Below are positions 43,093 to 51,317 of a stretch of 64,000 nt of DNA, piece by piece. Positions within the stretch are counted from its first letter, which is position 1; every line of letters starts with the position of its first letter. Source of the DNA: Salinibacillus xinjiangensis (GTDB lineage: Bacteria; Bacillota; Bacilli; Bacillales; Alkalibacillaceae); assembly GCF_009649735.1 (NCBI RefSeq), contig NZ_WJNH01000007.1:222302-286301 (forward strand), read 5' to 3'. The notes under the pieces were generated by a model. The model had not been told where the DNA came from. It did no database searches and saw only the letters and a list, made by a program, of their open reading frames with translations. The translations under genes and the position numbers were made by a program.

Positions 43093-43446
43093 TTAAAAGG
43101 TTGAATTTTGATTTTGCGATGCTTGCTGGTTTTGTTGTCTAACCTGTTCAGCATTGGTTCCAGCAAAGCCTGGCTGGAAGACAGATTGTGCTCCATTTGC
43201 CTGTGCTTGATTTGCTGATGCACTAAATTGTTGAGTTTGGCCTTGCTGTTGCTGGTACTGTTGAAGGAGCTGCTCAATTTGTTGTAGCTGTTGGGCTGCA
43301 TTTTGTTCTTTGTTCGCTAATTGTTGTTGTTGCTGTGAATTAAGTTGGTTTCCTTGTTGTAGTTGTTGAGCATTTGCATTCTCTTGTTGTGCTAGTTGTT
43401 GAGCCATTTGAACAATTTGATTTAACGTTTGTTGAGCTTGTGCCAT
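43093..43446 (-). CDS. Glutamine-rich gamma-type SASP-like protein
   Basis: 117 residues from an ATG at 43446 with AAAGGAGAG upstream. Residues 1-75 are extremely Gln-rich (LNSQQQQQLANKEQNAAQQL and similar). The C-terminal part carries GTNAEQVRQQNQQASQNQ, which matches the repeated TNxQQVRKQNQQS core of gamma-type small acid-soluble spore proteins, the amino-acid store used at germination. Typical SspE-like proteins have two such repeats and no Gln-rich head, so this is a variant. Forespore (sigma-G) expression would be expected but no promoter was assigned. Confidence 0.7.
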   Translation of the reverse strand: MAQAQQTLNQIVQMAQQLAQQENANAQQLQQGNQLNSQQQQQLANKEQNAAQQLQQIEQLLQQYQQQQGQTQQFSASANQAQANGAQSVFQPGFAGTNAEQVRQQNQQASQNQNSTF

Positions 43447-43639
43447 TTGCAATCTCTCCTTTTCAACAGGATATCTATATTTTGCGAAACAGTTTGAAAT
43501 TTATCCTCTTTAATGAACATTGTAAGATATTAACTTTTGGTTCATTTAATCGGTTTTTAGACGGATGTAAAAGAATCGAAAATGAGTTATAATGTGGAAT
43601 ATTTCGAATTGATAATTGCAGCATATTGGAGTGGAAAAC

Positions 43640-44275
43640 ATGGAATCCTTTATACGAGTGGATCAGTATAACTTCATTAAATCACAGGCTCAAGCGTTGA
43701 TTAATGGGCATGCGACAGCAAAAGATGAGGATGTTTTAGATGCCTTAAAATCTTTAGTCATTGAAAAAATCACGAAGGCATTCGAGGAGCTAACAACAGA
43801 ACAAGAGGATTTAATTAACCCCATCGTGAACATTGAGGATAAGGAACAGGGAGAGCTATTTGTTGCAGAGTTGAAACCATATGTTATTCCGTTTAACGCA
43901 ACAGAACAAGGCATTCAAAAGCTTTTTCCAAAAGTCAAAAAGCTAAAGGTTCCGTCCTTGGACGAGTTGGATTTAAAAGAGGTTACATATCTTAGCTGGA
44001 TTGACCATAGTGCGAATAAAAAGTTTATCGTCACTCGGTTAAAAGGAAAATTAGTTGGGATTCAAGGCTCTTTTGAAACAACGAGCCATAAGGGGTTTTG
44101 TGCGATTTGTAATGGACATGAATCAGTCAGTATGTTCCTTGCAAAGGAAAAAGGCAAAGTACAGGGAACATTTACGAAACGGGGAAATTACATTTGCCGT
44201 GACAGTGAGGTTTGTAATCAAAATTTGACTTCACTAGATAAGTTACAGGAATTTATCGAGCGGTTAACAAAATAA
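43640..44275 (+). CDS. FusB/FusC-family EF-G-binding zinc protein
   Basis: 211 residues from an ATG at 43640 with GGAGTGG upstream. The N-terminal helical domain includes IRVDQYNFIKSQAQALI. The C-terminal zinc finger is the FusB type: KGFCAICNGHESVSMFL then GNYICRDSEVCNQNLTSLD, giving C-x2-C and C-x4-C ligands. FusB-like proteins bind EF-G and free it from fusidic-acid-stalled ribosomes. Chromosomal homologues in Bacillaceae may do this intrinsically. Confidence 0.93.
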   Translation: MESFIRVDQYNFIKSQAQALINGHATAKDEDVLDALKSLVIEKITKAFEELTTEQEDLINPIVNIEDKEQGELFVAELKPYVIPFNATEQGIQKLFPKVKKLKVPSLDELDLKEVTYLSWIDHSANKKFIVTRLKGKLVGIQGSFETTSHKGFCAICNGHESVSMFLAKEKGKVQGTFTKRGNYICRDSEVCNQNLTSLDKLQEFIERLTK

Positions 44276-44289
44276 GGGGGAGATGGACC

Positions 44290-44691
44290 ATCGATTATAT
44301 TCTATTGGTGTTGTTTGTAATCATTGGCTCTTGTTTATTGATTGGGACGACCAGACGAGAAAAGAAGTGGATTGGTGGAACTGGCGGACTGCTAGCTGTC
44401 ATATTTATTGTTGGAAGTCAAATCGTGAAGCTGCAGTCCGGTTTTTTTGATTCACGTACTCGAGAATCATTAGAGCTTGTTGGACAATGGGTACTGCCCT
44501 GTTTCTTCGTTCTCGGACTTTATATACTAGGTATGATCAATTATCGCATGTTCAAAGCTGCATTTCAGAAAACTTCGTGGCAAAGATGGGGAATGATTGG
44601 TTTGGATATTCTAGTGAGTTTTCTATATATTTGGGCTGGAGGCTTCGTGATATTTGTGATTGCATTTATGTATTTTCCATTTGCACCCTAA
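44290..44691 (+). CDS. Small four-helix membrane protein with apparent ATC start
   Basis: The frame from 44305 (TTG) has no ribosome site nearby, but the same frame upstream reads ATC GAT TAT ATT CTA TTG. The ATC at 44290 lies 7 nt after AAGGGGGAG, the spacing used by several genes here. That gives about 133 residues with hydrophobic helices near 1-18, 25-45, 60-82 and 98-122. An out-of-frame ATG touches the ribosome site. Either a rare ATC start or a one-base insertion is implied. Function unknown; 14 nt after the FusB gene. Confidence 0.6.
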   Translation: MDYILLVLFVIIGSCLLIGTTRREKKWIGGTGGLLAVIFIVGSQIVKLQSGFFDSRTRESLELVGQWVLPCFFVLGLYILGMINYRMFKAAFQKTSWQRWGMIGLDILVSFLYIWAGGFVIFVIAFMYFPFAP

Positions 44692-45035
44692 CTGCTTATT
44701 GTGTCTTGTCCATACTTTTTGTGTAAACGCTCCATACATTCTTTCCAAGAAGGGTTTTGATCGCCTTCCCAGTTTATGTACTGTAACTCGTCAGCAATAT
44801 TTCTAGATATTTTCATCGCCTTCAAATGATTTCCGTTATTTCGGTACTTTTTCATATCATCTTTACTTTCCCAGACGGTAAGTGTCCAGAATGTCTCCCT
44901 GCCTTCCTTTTCAAATGAAGAATGCAAAAGACCTTTTGCTTTTTTGGATTGAATGATAGACTTATAGGTATGCCAAAAAAAGGATGGTAGTTTTCGTTTT
45001 CCTTTAACATGCAATCGTGTTACGGAAATAAACAT
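44688..45035 (-). CDS. Antibiotic-biosynthesis-monooxygenase-like (DUF3291-type) protein
   Basis: 115 residues, ATG with GAGGTGA upstream. The alpha-beta dimeric barrel pattern is visible in MFISVTRLHVKGKRKLPSFF and FWTLTVWESKDDMKKYRNNG. Such proteins include haem-degrading and quinone monooxygenases and many of unknown function. It overlaps the stop of the convergent membrane protein by 4 nt. Confidence 0.75.
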   Translation of the reverse strand: MFISVTRLHVKGKRKLPSFFWHTYKSIIQSKKAKGLLHSSFEKEGRETFWTLTVWESKDDMKKYRNNGNHLKAMKISRNIADELQYINWEGDQNPSWKECMERLHKKYGQDTISS

Positions 45036-45120
45036 CTAATCACCTCGTATTAAATACTTTTTACCATTATATCACAAACATTCAGAAAAATTACCAAATT
45101 CAGGGCATTGGAGGAGAAAA

Positions 45121-45600
45121 ATGGACGCTACATTTCGCATGGAAAACACAATTTTTAATTATCGCGTGGCAGCCGTTATGATTGAAGATAATCATGTTCT
45201 TTTACATAAACAGGTCCATGACAAACATTGGGCTTTACCAGGTGGTCGCGTGAAGGTTTTGGAAGATTCAAAGACTACAGTTGTAAGAGAGGTAAAGGAA
45301 GAACTAGACTTGGATGTGAAGGTGGCTCATTTACTGTGGATGACGGAAAATTTCTTTACCTATAATGCAAAAGACTTTCATGAACTTGGCCTTTATTACC
45401 GAGTTTTTCCTGAAACAGGGGACTTTGTGCTTCGTAAAGAGCCGTTTTATGGTGAGGAGGGAGAACACTTGATATATCAATGGATTCCGATCGAAAAATT
45501 GGAGGAAATTGTGCTGCAACCGGAGTTCTTAAAGACTTCACTGAAAGAGATTCCAACTAGTCCTGAGCATTTGATTGTCGGTAAGTATGACATGGATTAG
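45121..45600 (+). CDS. Nudix hydrolase
   Basis: 159 residues with a complete Nudix box GGRVKVLEDSKTTVVREVKE followed by ELDLDV (residues 41-66). The C-terminal part (EHLIYQWIPIEKLEEIVLQP) is typical of NUDIX proteins that hydrolyse nucleoside diphosphate-linked compounds. Substrate unknown. ATG with TTGGAGGAG upstream; followed by its own terminator. Confidence 0.93.
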   Translation: MDATFRMENTIFNYRVAAVMIEDNHVLLHKQVHDKHWALPGGRVKVLEDSKTTVVREVKEELDLDVKVAHLLWMTENFFTYNAKDFHELGLYYRVFPETGDFVLRKEPFYGEEGEHLIYQWIPIEKLEEIVLQPEFLKTSLKEIPTSPEHLIVGKYDMD

Positions 45601-45604
45601 CTCC

Positions 45605-45636
45605 TGCACTTCTTCCTAAAGGAGAAGTGCATTTTT
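45605..45636. terminator. Intrinsic terminator of the Nudix gene
   Basis: TGCACTTCT / AGAAGTGCA stem with a 9-nt loop followed by TTTTTA; convergent genes on both sides. Confidence 0.8.
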
Positions 45637-46141
45637 ATCGATTACCTGTTAAAGGTTTGAGGTTGAAATTGTCCAATGCTAGGTTCACAAGGTCGATATC
45701 ATAGATTTCCTTTTCTAAAAAGAATTGAATAATTAAATCTTGAGTATCACTATCAGATAAAGAGTAGCCAGCGGTAGCTAAAAGCCTTTCTGCATCTTCT
45801 TCATTAAGCTCTAACGAAAATGCGAGAGCGATAATCGTATTTTTTCCTGGACGATAGTTTTCGTTGGAGCGTATTTTGGAAAAATGTCTCCGGTCAATTC
45901 CTGCCTTTTTATAAATATCCACATCGCTGATCCCTTTTTGGTCGATAAAACTAAATAACATCTGATTCAGGGTGGGTTGACGGTTGCTTTTGATGAAATC
46001 TTCTAATTCATGTTGAACGATTGCTTCAGAATATATTTTCTCTTCCGCCTCTATATCCTGAGCGGCAAAGATGGAATCATGATGTAAATGGAATTCTACA
46101 TACTCCTGTAATTCGATTAAGAGCTGTTTTTGATCAACCAT
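45635..46141 (-). CDS. Helix-turn-helix-like protein divergent from the vWA gene
   Basis: 168 residues from an ATG at 46141 with GGAGAGGTG upstream. It is all-helical. FSFIDQKGISDVDIYKKAGI, then DRRHFSKIRSNENYRPGKNT near 75-115, looks like an XRE-type helix-turn-helix with a nearby HTH helper segment (ALAFSLELNEEDAERLLATA). It is divergently arranged with a von Willebrand A protein, a neighbourhood I have seen in other Firmicutes. A regulatory link is inferred only. Confidence 0.7.
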   Translation of the reverse strand: MVDQKQLLIELQEYVEFHLHHDSIFAAQDIEAEEKIYSEAIVQHELEDFIKSNRQPTLNQMLFSFIDQKGISDVDIYKKAGIDRRHFSKIRSNENYRPGKNTIIALAFSLELNEEDAERLLATAGYSLSDSDTQDLIIQFFLEKEIYDIDLVNLALDNFNLKPLTGNR

Positions 46142-46235
46142 ACGGATCACCTCTCCAAAATGTCGCTTCGTAAGCGACCAAATCATGTGTAATCTTAGAT
46201 AAAATTGTACCATAAACCACGAGAGGATGATGGGG

Positions 46236-46820
46236 ATGAACAGTCGACTTACTGAAATTATTTTCCTTTTGGATCGGAGTGGCTCCATGAGTGGGTTGGA
46301 GGAGGATACGATCGGCGGCTTTAATGCTCTAGTCGAGAGACAGTGTAAGCTTGAAGGCGAGACGATTCTGACAACTGTCCTGTTTAATGACGATTATGAA
46401 ATATTATGGAATGGTGTCGATGCCAATCAAGTCAAATTAACCAACAAGGAGTATTATGTTAGGGGATGTACCGCTTTATTGGATGCGGTTGGGAAAACCA
46501 TACTCGATGTTAGACAACGTTTATCTAAGGTTGAGGATGAAAGAAGACCGGGGAACGTTTTATTTGTGATCACTACGGATGGGATGGAAAATGCAAGTCG
46601 TGAATTTAATTATGAAAAGGTGAAATCACTCATTCAGTATCAAGAGGAAAATGGTTGGGAATTTATGTTTCTTGGGGCGAATATTGATGCAGCTAAGGAA
46701 GCAGGTAGCATTGGAATTCGTGCAGAAAATGCCCTCCAGTTTGAAGCATCCTCAGTTGGGGTTGAAAAGTTGTATGACATGGTGGATGCGGAGTTATCGA
46801 TGAAAAGAGCGAATAAGTAA
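46236..46820 (+). CDS. von Willebrand factor A-domain protein
   Basis: 194 residues from an ATG at 46236 with AGAGG 9 nt upstream. MIDAS residues are present: DRSGSMSGL near 12-20, a Thr in GCTALLDAVG, and TTDGMENAS near 109-117. There is no signal peptide or membrane helix, so it is cytosolic. vWA proteins of this size act as metal-dependent adaptors. The partner may be the divergent helical protein. Confidence 0.88.
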   Translation: MNSRLTEIIFLLDRSGSMSGLEEDTIGGFNALVERQCKLEGETILTTVLFNDDYEILWNGVDANQVKLTNKEYYVRGCTALLDAVGKTILDVRQRLSKVEDERRPGNVLFVITTDGMENASREFNYEKVKSLIQYQEENGWEFMFLGANIDAAKEAGSIGIRAENALQFEASSVGVEKLYDMVDAELSMKRANK

Positions 46821-46823
46821 TGT

Positions 46824-46850
46824 AAAAGGGCCATCATAGGTCCTTTTTTA
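46824..46850 (+). terminator. Intrinsic terminator of the vWA gene
   Basis: AAAGGGCC / GGTCCTTT stem with a 6-nt loop, then TTTTAT. Confidence 0.8.
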
Positions 46851-46904
46851 TTTGCTAGAAAAGTCTGTTAATAAATTCCATGCTCTACTATACTAAAAAC
46901 AATT

Positions 46905-46951
46905 GTTGCATTTTTTTAAAAAGGTGCAACTTTATTGACTGTTAATCCGTT
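46905..46951 (+). promoter_or_regulatory. ECF promoter and inverted repeat before the SigM-like gene
   Basis: TGCAAC at 46925 is followed after 16 nt by CCGTTAG, fitting an autoregulated ECF promoter. The TGCAAC also forms an inverted repeat with GTTGCA at 46905-46910 around a T7/A5 spacer, possibly a second control site. Confidence 0.45.
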
Positions 46952-46975
46952 AGTTGAGTGAAAGGGGGAGAATGA

Positions 46976-47470
46976 TTGGATATCCAGCAACTTTATAAAG
47001 AATACATTCATGATGTCTATAGGTATCTTCTCTCCCTTTGCAAGGACAAAAGCTTAGCCGAAGATCTAACGCAGGATACCTTTATGAAGGCATATATAGC
47101 TTTAGAAAATAGTCCACCAACAGCAATGAAGTCCTGGCTCATGAAAATTGCTTATCACACCTTTATTGACTTTGCGAGGCGCAGTAAAAAGGTGAATTTT
47201 GAGGAGCCAGATTATTTTTCCTTGCTATCGACAGGTAAATCAGCTGAAGATGAATTTTACAAAACGGCTGAAAAAGATGAACTTTATTATATGTTAAATC
47301 AATTAAAGACGAAACAAAAGCAAGCCATTGTTCTATGTGATTTACAAGGATATTCCTATAAAGAAGCTGCCGCGATTTTATCTATGAAAGAAAACACGTT
47401 GAAAACACATATTTTCCGGGGGAGAGGAAAGCTCAGGCAGCTTTACAAGAAGGGAAGTGTTGAGGAATGA
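46976..47470 (+). CDS. ECF sigma factor, SigM-like
   Basis: 164 residues from a TTG with AAAGGGGGAG upstream. Region 2 (YKEYIHDVYRYLLSLCKDKS, LAEDLTQDTFMKAYIAL, SWLMKIAYHTFIDFARR) and region 4 (LKTKQKQAIVLCDLQGYSYK, EAAAILSMKENTLKTHIFRG) resemble B. subtilis SigM closely in length and layout. The next two genes encode a membrane anti-sigma and a small membrane protein, the order of sigM-yhdL-yhdK. SigM controls cell-envelope stress genes; this protein likely does similar work. Confidence 0.9.
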   Translation: MDIQQLYKEYIHDVYRYLLSLCKDKSLAEDLTQDTFMKAYIALENSPPTAMKSWLMKIAYHTFIDFARRSKKVNFEEPDYFSLLSTGKSAEDEFYKTAEKDELYYMLNQLKTKQKQAIVLCDLQGYSYKEAAAILSMKENTLKTHIFRGRGKLRQLYKKGSVEE

Positions 47471-48564
47471 GTGAGGAATGGAAACAAAAATTAAAAAAGT
47501 ATTATGAAGGAAGCCTTACCGATAAAGAAGCGGAGCAATTGGAAAAAGAATTAGAAAAACTAGATGCCTATCAAGAGGTTATCTCTGAGGAATTGGAACA
47601 AGATTCACAACTAAATAATCAAGAAGACGACTTGCCTCCTGACAAGGTAGGTAAAATGTTAAAGAATAGTATTCGAAATGCTAGGTTTTCCTTAGCCGCA
47701 TATATCATCATGATGTTGTTATTAATTTATCCACTTATGTTAATGGCAAGTTACTTATATTATGCATTTGATCAAAAGGCAGAGGACCTAATCCAAATTC
47801 CTATTCATACGGTTTACGTAACAGAGCCGAATGTTAGTTTAGAGGAGATGGACATTGAAAGAAAATTTGGTTTATTTACGTTTGATGTAAATATGGACCT
47901 TTACAAACGAGTTGGAAAAAGGGATATAAAACTTGGGGATTGGGAAGTAACGTATAAATTCTCTGATGCAGAGTTTCCTAATAGAAATTATATTGTTGAA
48001 AACGCCCCAAAAGAGATCCCATTTTATGATACGAAAAAGCTTTATCATCCTGAAGCCACGATTACCAACAGAGATGGGGGTTGGGAGAGGTTAGAAAAGC
48101 TACCTGAAGGAACAGTTGCAGAGGTATATGTGTCTTTGAAAGACTTAACCAAACCGGAAGATATGAGTAAAGTTATAAATGGACTTGATGTCGAATGGAG
48201 ATGGTATGCAATTAATACTGGACTTGAAGCAAAAGGCAAGAGTCTAGAAGGGGGATATTTAACCCCTATTGGATATCCAGCACAACCAGATCCTAATGGT
48301 TGGTCACCTTATCATAGTCGGGAATCCAATGAAAAGCAGTTTTTAAACAGTCTTCGTTTTTTAAAAAAATATGAACAACAAGCCGTTGATATTGCTCATG
48401 CTAAATGGTTAGACCTGGACTACCGTTTCAATTATATTGAGAAGAATGGTTTGGAGTCATACGGTGGCGTGATTACTGGACCGACGAAGGAAATTCTAAA
48501 ACTGAAGGATAACCCATCCATACGGAATATTTCTATTGGGGAGGTGCGGTTATGGAATTGGTAA
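47467..48564 (+). CDS. Membrane anti-sigma factor (YhdL-like, Sigma-reg N/C domains)
   Basis: 365 residues. A cytoplasmic head of about 75 residues starts MSEEWKQKLKKYYEGSLTDK. One transmembrane segment near 76-100 is followed by a long outer part with WEVTYKFSD, WYAINTG, and a C-terminal sigma-regulator domain with ITGPTKEILKLKDNPSIRNI near 335-354. ATGA overlap with the sigma gene shows coupling. It should sequester the SigM-like factor. Confidence 0.85.
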   Translation: MSEEWKQKLKKYYEGSLTDKEAEQLEKELEKLDAYQEVISEELEQDSQLNNQEDDLPPDKVGKMLKNSIRNARFSLAAYIIMMLLLIYPLMLMASYLYYAFDQKAEDLIQIPIHTVYVTEPNVSLEEMDIERKFGLFTFDVNMDLYKRVGKRDIKLGDWEVTYKFSDAEFPNRNYIVENAPKEIPFYDTKKLYHPEATITNRDGGWERLEKLPEGTVAEVYVSLKDLTKPEDMSKVINGLDVEWRWYAINTGLEAKGKSLEGGYLTPIGYPAQPDPNGWSPYHSRESNEKQFLNSLRFLKKYEQQAVDIAHAKWLDLDYRFNYIEKNGLESYGGVITGPTKEILKLKDNPSIRNISIGEVRLWNW

Positions 48565-48875
48565 AGCGATTAAAAGAAAAGCAGGAGAACCCCAATCAAA
48601 GACAAACAAGATTTGGAGTATTTTCGTTTGCTTGTGCGTTATTAACTTTAGCTTACTTTAATATCTTTTTGATCACACTCGAAGGGATAGACATATTTTC
48701 AAATCTATTTTTACAGGCTATACCCACTATTGGTGTAATCGCTGCTGTAGTAAGCCTTTTTAGGGTGAGTTATAAAAGGACGTTTACTTGGTGGGCACTA
48801 GCATTATATGGATTTATGATCATTTGTATTTTGGTTATTGGATTTGTAGAGTTTGTCACTTATACTAAGCCTTAA
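48552..48875 (+). CDS. Small membrane protein, YhdK-like by position
   Basis: 107 residues with three hydrophobic helices near 25-45, 55-78 and 82-103. It overlaps the anti-sigma gene by 13 nt. By operon position and size it corresponds to YhdK, which helps the anti-sigma restrain SigM in B. subtilis. Sequence identity was not tested. Confidence 0.65.
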   Translation: MELVKRLKEKQENPNQRQTRFGVFSFACALLTLAYFNIFLITLEGIDIFSNLFLQAIPTIGVIAAVVSLFRVSYKRTFTWWALALYGFMIICILVIGFVEFVTYTKP

Positions 48876-48903
48876 CAGGTATTTTCGTTGGGAAGGGGCA
48901 TTA

Positions 48904-49458
48904 CTACTGATATCTTTTTTTAATCGGCTCAAACTCAAAAAGTTTCCCTTCATAGATTAATTCTAGGTGCTTGTTATTCCGAAAATCGTCAGGAGTCACC
49001 ATGACGGGCAGTTTATCCCAAAGTTTAATCCCGGAGCGTTTCAGGATATCTGCTACAAATTGCGAACAAAAATAGGAGTTACTAAATTCCACGGGTTCTC
49101 GTAATGAAACGCCAATGACGCCAAGGATATTGTAGAGAAATTTATCGTTGTTGCGAATAAAGACATTCATAATCCGTTTCATTTTCTCGACCTGGCGTGC
49201 TGTAACGGCTAGTCTATAAATCACGCAGGTCGTGTCTTTATATTTGCTATAGGTTCCTTGAAAAATGTCTTCTTTCACAAATCCACCGTGTAGTGGATTG
49301 TTCGGGTTTTTGCGACCGAAGCTATACATTTCCCTGAGTTCAGGATCAAACGAAAGGGAGGCATGGTTATAAGGAGCCTTTGTATATTTTTTTATGACGC
49401 TTGTAAATAAAGTGCCGGTATCGGATAGCATGATATATACAAATTGATGGTCTGACAT
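48904..49458 (-). CDS. Permuted papain-like (YiiX/NlpC-P60 superfamily) protein
   Basis: 184 residues. The catalytic histidine lies N-terminal in APYNHASLSFD near 28-38 and the cysteine C-terminal in NSYFCSQFVADILKRSG near 126-142. This is the circularly permuted order of YiiX/YaeF-like amidases. No signal peptide, so it acts inside the cell or is a regulator. Known relatives hydrolyse lipid or peptide amides; substrate unknown. Confidence 0.82.
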   Translation of the reverse strand: MSDHQFVYIMLSDTGTLFTSVIKKYTKAPYNHASLSFDPELREMYSFGRKNPNNPLHGGFVKEDIFQGTYSKYKDTTCVIYRLAVTARQVEKMKRIMNVFIRNNDKFLYNILGVIGVSLREPVEFSNSYFCSQFVADILKRSGIKLWDKLPVMVTPDDFRNNKHLELIYEGKLFEFEPIKKRYQ

Positions 49459-49558
49459 AATATTCCCTCAAGTCCAAAATATTCTAACTTACCTTTTCAT
49501 TATATAATAAGTTTTGTAAAATGAATGCAGTTTTCATAAAAAGATTGGATGTTTACAT

Positions 49559-50470
49559 ATGGTACAAACGATTTGGACGCTATCTATTATTTTTATCACC
49601 TTATTTATTTTAACGTTTATCTTTTACGTGACGAAGCAGAAACAACCGAACAAAGATTTTTCTTTGATTCTACTACGGGTCAAGACCTGGTGGGGCATGT
49701 TTGTCATCTTTAGCTTTGCCACCTTATTCAATCCCGTTGTATCCTTAATTTCCTTAATGGTTCTATGTTATTTCGCTTTAAGAGAATATTTTTCCATGAT
49801 GAAATCCAGAAAGTCAGATCGGCGTCTATTCCTTTGGTCGTATTTGATGATTCCTCTCCAATTTTACTGGATTTATATCGAATGGTACGGGATGTTTATT
49901 GTCTTTATTCCGGTTTATGTCTTTTTGTTTATGCCACTGCCACGCATTATTGGGAAAGGAACGGTGGGATTTCTCCGGTCTGTAAGTTTTACTCAATGGG
50001 GCTTAATGCTAATGGTGTTTGGGCTTAGTCATTTGGGGTATTATCAATTTGCCTCTCCGGAGTATGGCTCAAATCTCGTTCTATTTTTAATTGTTTTGAC
50101 GCAGGTCAGTGATGTGATACAAACCCTAATCTCCCTTTACTTAGGACAGAGAAAGCTAGTACCCACAGCGAACCCATATATCACCTGGGAGGGTTTTACA
50201 GGAGCACTATTGACGACAACTGTTCTATCATATTTTTTATACCCGTATCTGACACCATTTGACTTGAAATTCGGTATTTTATCGGGGGTTATGATTAGTA
50301 TTGCTGGGTTTGTTGGAAGTTTAACCATTTCGGTTTTGAAGCGGGACTTATTATTAGGGGAAAATCAAAAACAAGCATTGAAAAATCGTTATTTAAGTCG
50401 GGTCGATAGCCTGGCTTATACATCGCCGATTTTTTTTCATGTGATTCGTTATTATTTTGATTTTATGTGA
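49559..50470 (+). CDS. CdsA-like phosphatidate cytidylyltransferase
   Basis: 303 residues, about eight helices. The C-terminal signature region reads VGSLTISVLKRDLLLGENQK then YLSRVDSLAYTSPIFFHVIR, matching the S-x-x-K-R-D...S-R-x-D-S CdsA motif. LTQVSDVIQ near 180 and PTANPYITWEGFTGAL are also conserved. It would make CDP-diacylglycerol from CTP and phosphatidate. It is probably a second copy besides the housekeeping cdsA, since it is not in the uppS-dxr neighbourhood. Confidence 0.88.
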   Translation: MVQTIWTLSIIFITLFILTFIFYVTKQKQPNKDFSLILLRVKTWWGMFVIFSFATLFNPVVSLISLMVLCYFALREYFSMMKSRKSDRRLFLWSYLMIPLQFYWIYIEWYGMFIVFIPVYVFLFMPLPRIIGKGTVGFLRSVSFTQWGLMLMVFGLSHLGYYQFASPEYGSNLVLFLIVLTQVSDVIQTLISLYLGQRKLVPTANPYITWEGFTGALLTTTVLSYFLYPYLTPFDLKFGILSGVMISIAGFVGSLTISVLKRDLLLGENQKQALKNRYLSRVDSLAYTSPIFFHVIRYYFDFM

Positions 50471-50503
50471 GGCTATTCTTCGAGAAGGAGAATAGTCTTT
50501 TTA
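50471..50503 (+). terminator. Intrinsic terminator of the CdsA-like gene
   Basis: GGCTATTCT / AGAATAGTC stem with a 9-nt loop followed by TTTTT. Confidence 0.78.
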
Positions 50504-50621
50504 ATGGATAAATAGCAGTTAACCCCGAACAGCTCTGTTTTATAGGGGAATAATATGTTACAGTAATATTACAAATAAATAACAGAATATTTTAACATTT
50601 TATATGCGAAGGGGGATTCCA

Positions 50622-51317
50622 ATGACTCATCAAATCAAATGCAAGTCCATTAGTAAAGTATTTTATGGCGATGGGGTTCGTACGTTTGCTGTTGATGGTG
50701 TTGACCTTACTTTTGAGGAAGGAGAGTTTGTCTCGATTGTTGGCACGTCTGGTTCAGGGAAGTCCACATTTCTAAGTCTACTAGGGGCGTTAGATTCGCC
50801 TACAAGTGGCGAAATTATATATGGGAATGAATCTATACATAAACGAAATCGAAAACAATTATCTGATTTTAGATTTGAAAATATTGGGTTCATCTTTCAA
50901 CAGTTCCATTTGTTGCCAACATTAACAGCTTTAGAGAATGTGATGGCCCCACTGTTTGCGCGTAAAGTGAGCTATGATAAACGGAAGCGTGCGGAAGAAT
51001 TACTGACACAGATGGGTTTAGAGGATAAATTTCATTCACTCCCTTCTCAGCTTTCTGGTGGGCAACAGCAGCGAGTAGCAATTGCTAGGGCGATGGTTCA
51101 TGAGCCGAGTTGGTTACTTGCAGATGAGCCAACGGGAAACCTCGATACGGAAACGGGAGAAATCATTTTTGATCTCATTTCTACTTTAAATAAAGAAAAG
51201 AGTTGTGGTGTCATATTTGTTACTCACGACCCTGCGTTAGCTAAACGTGCTGAGCGACAAATAGAGATGAAGGATGGAAAAGTCACCCATGATCAACGGA
51301 GTATTATCTATGTTTAG
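50622..51317 (+). CDS. ABC transporter ATP-binding protein, MacB/LolD type
   Basis: 231 residues from an ATG at 50622 after AAGGGGG. Walker A GTSGSGKSTFLSLLG near 38-52, Q-loop FQQFHLLPT, signature LSGGQQQRVAIARAM, and Walker B WLLADEPTGNLDT. Overlaps the permease gene by 8 nt. In MacB-type systems the ATPase drives mechanotransmission across the membrane instead of classical transport. Confidence 0.93.
   Translation: MTHQIKCKSISKVFYGDGVRTFAVDGVDLTFEEGEFVSIVGTSGSGKSTFLSLLGALDSPTSGEIIYGNESIHKRNRKQLSDFRFENIGFIFQQFHLLPTLTALENVMAPLFARKVSYDKRKRAEELLTQMGLEDKFHSLPSQLSGGQQQRVAIARAMVHEPSWLLADEPTGNLDTETGEIIFDLISTLNKEKSCGVIFVTHDPALAKRAERQIEMKDGKVTHDQRSIIYV

Noticed and set aside
45991..46288. 49-residue extension of the helix-turn-helix protein
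   Set aside because: Reads into the divergent vWA gene; ATG 46141 has a strong ribosome site.
46227..48875. Defence system around the vWA protein
   Set aside because: No MoxR ATPase, nuclease or phosphatase partner; the next operon is a SigM-like sigma/anti-sigma unit.
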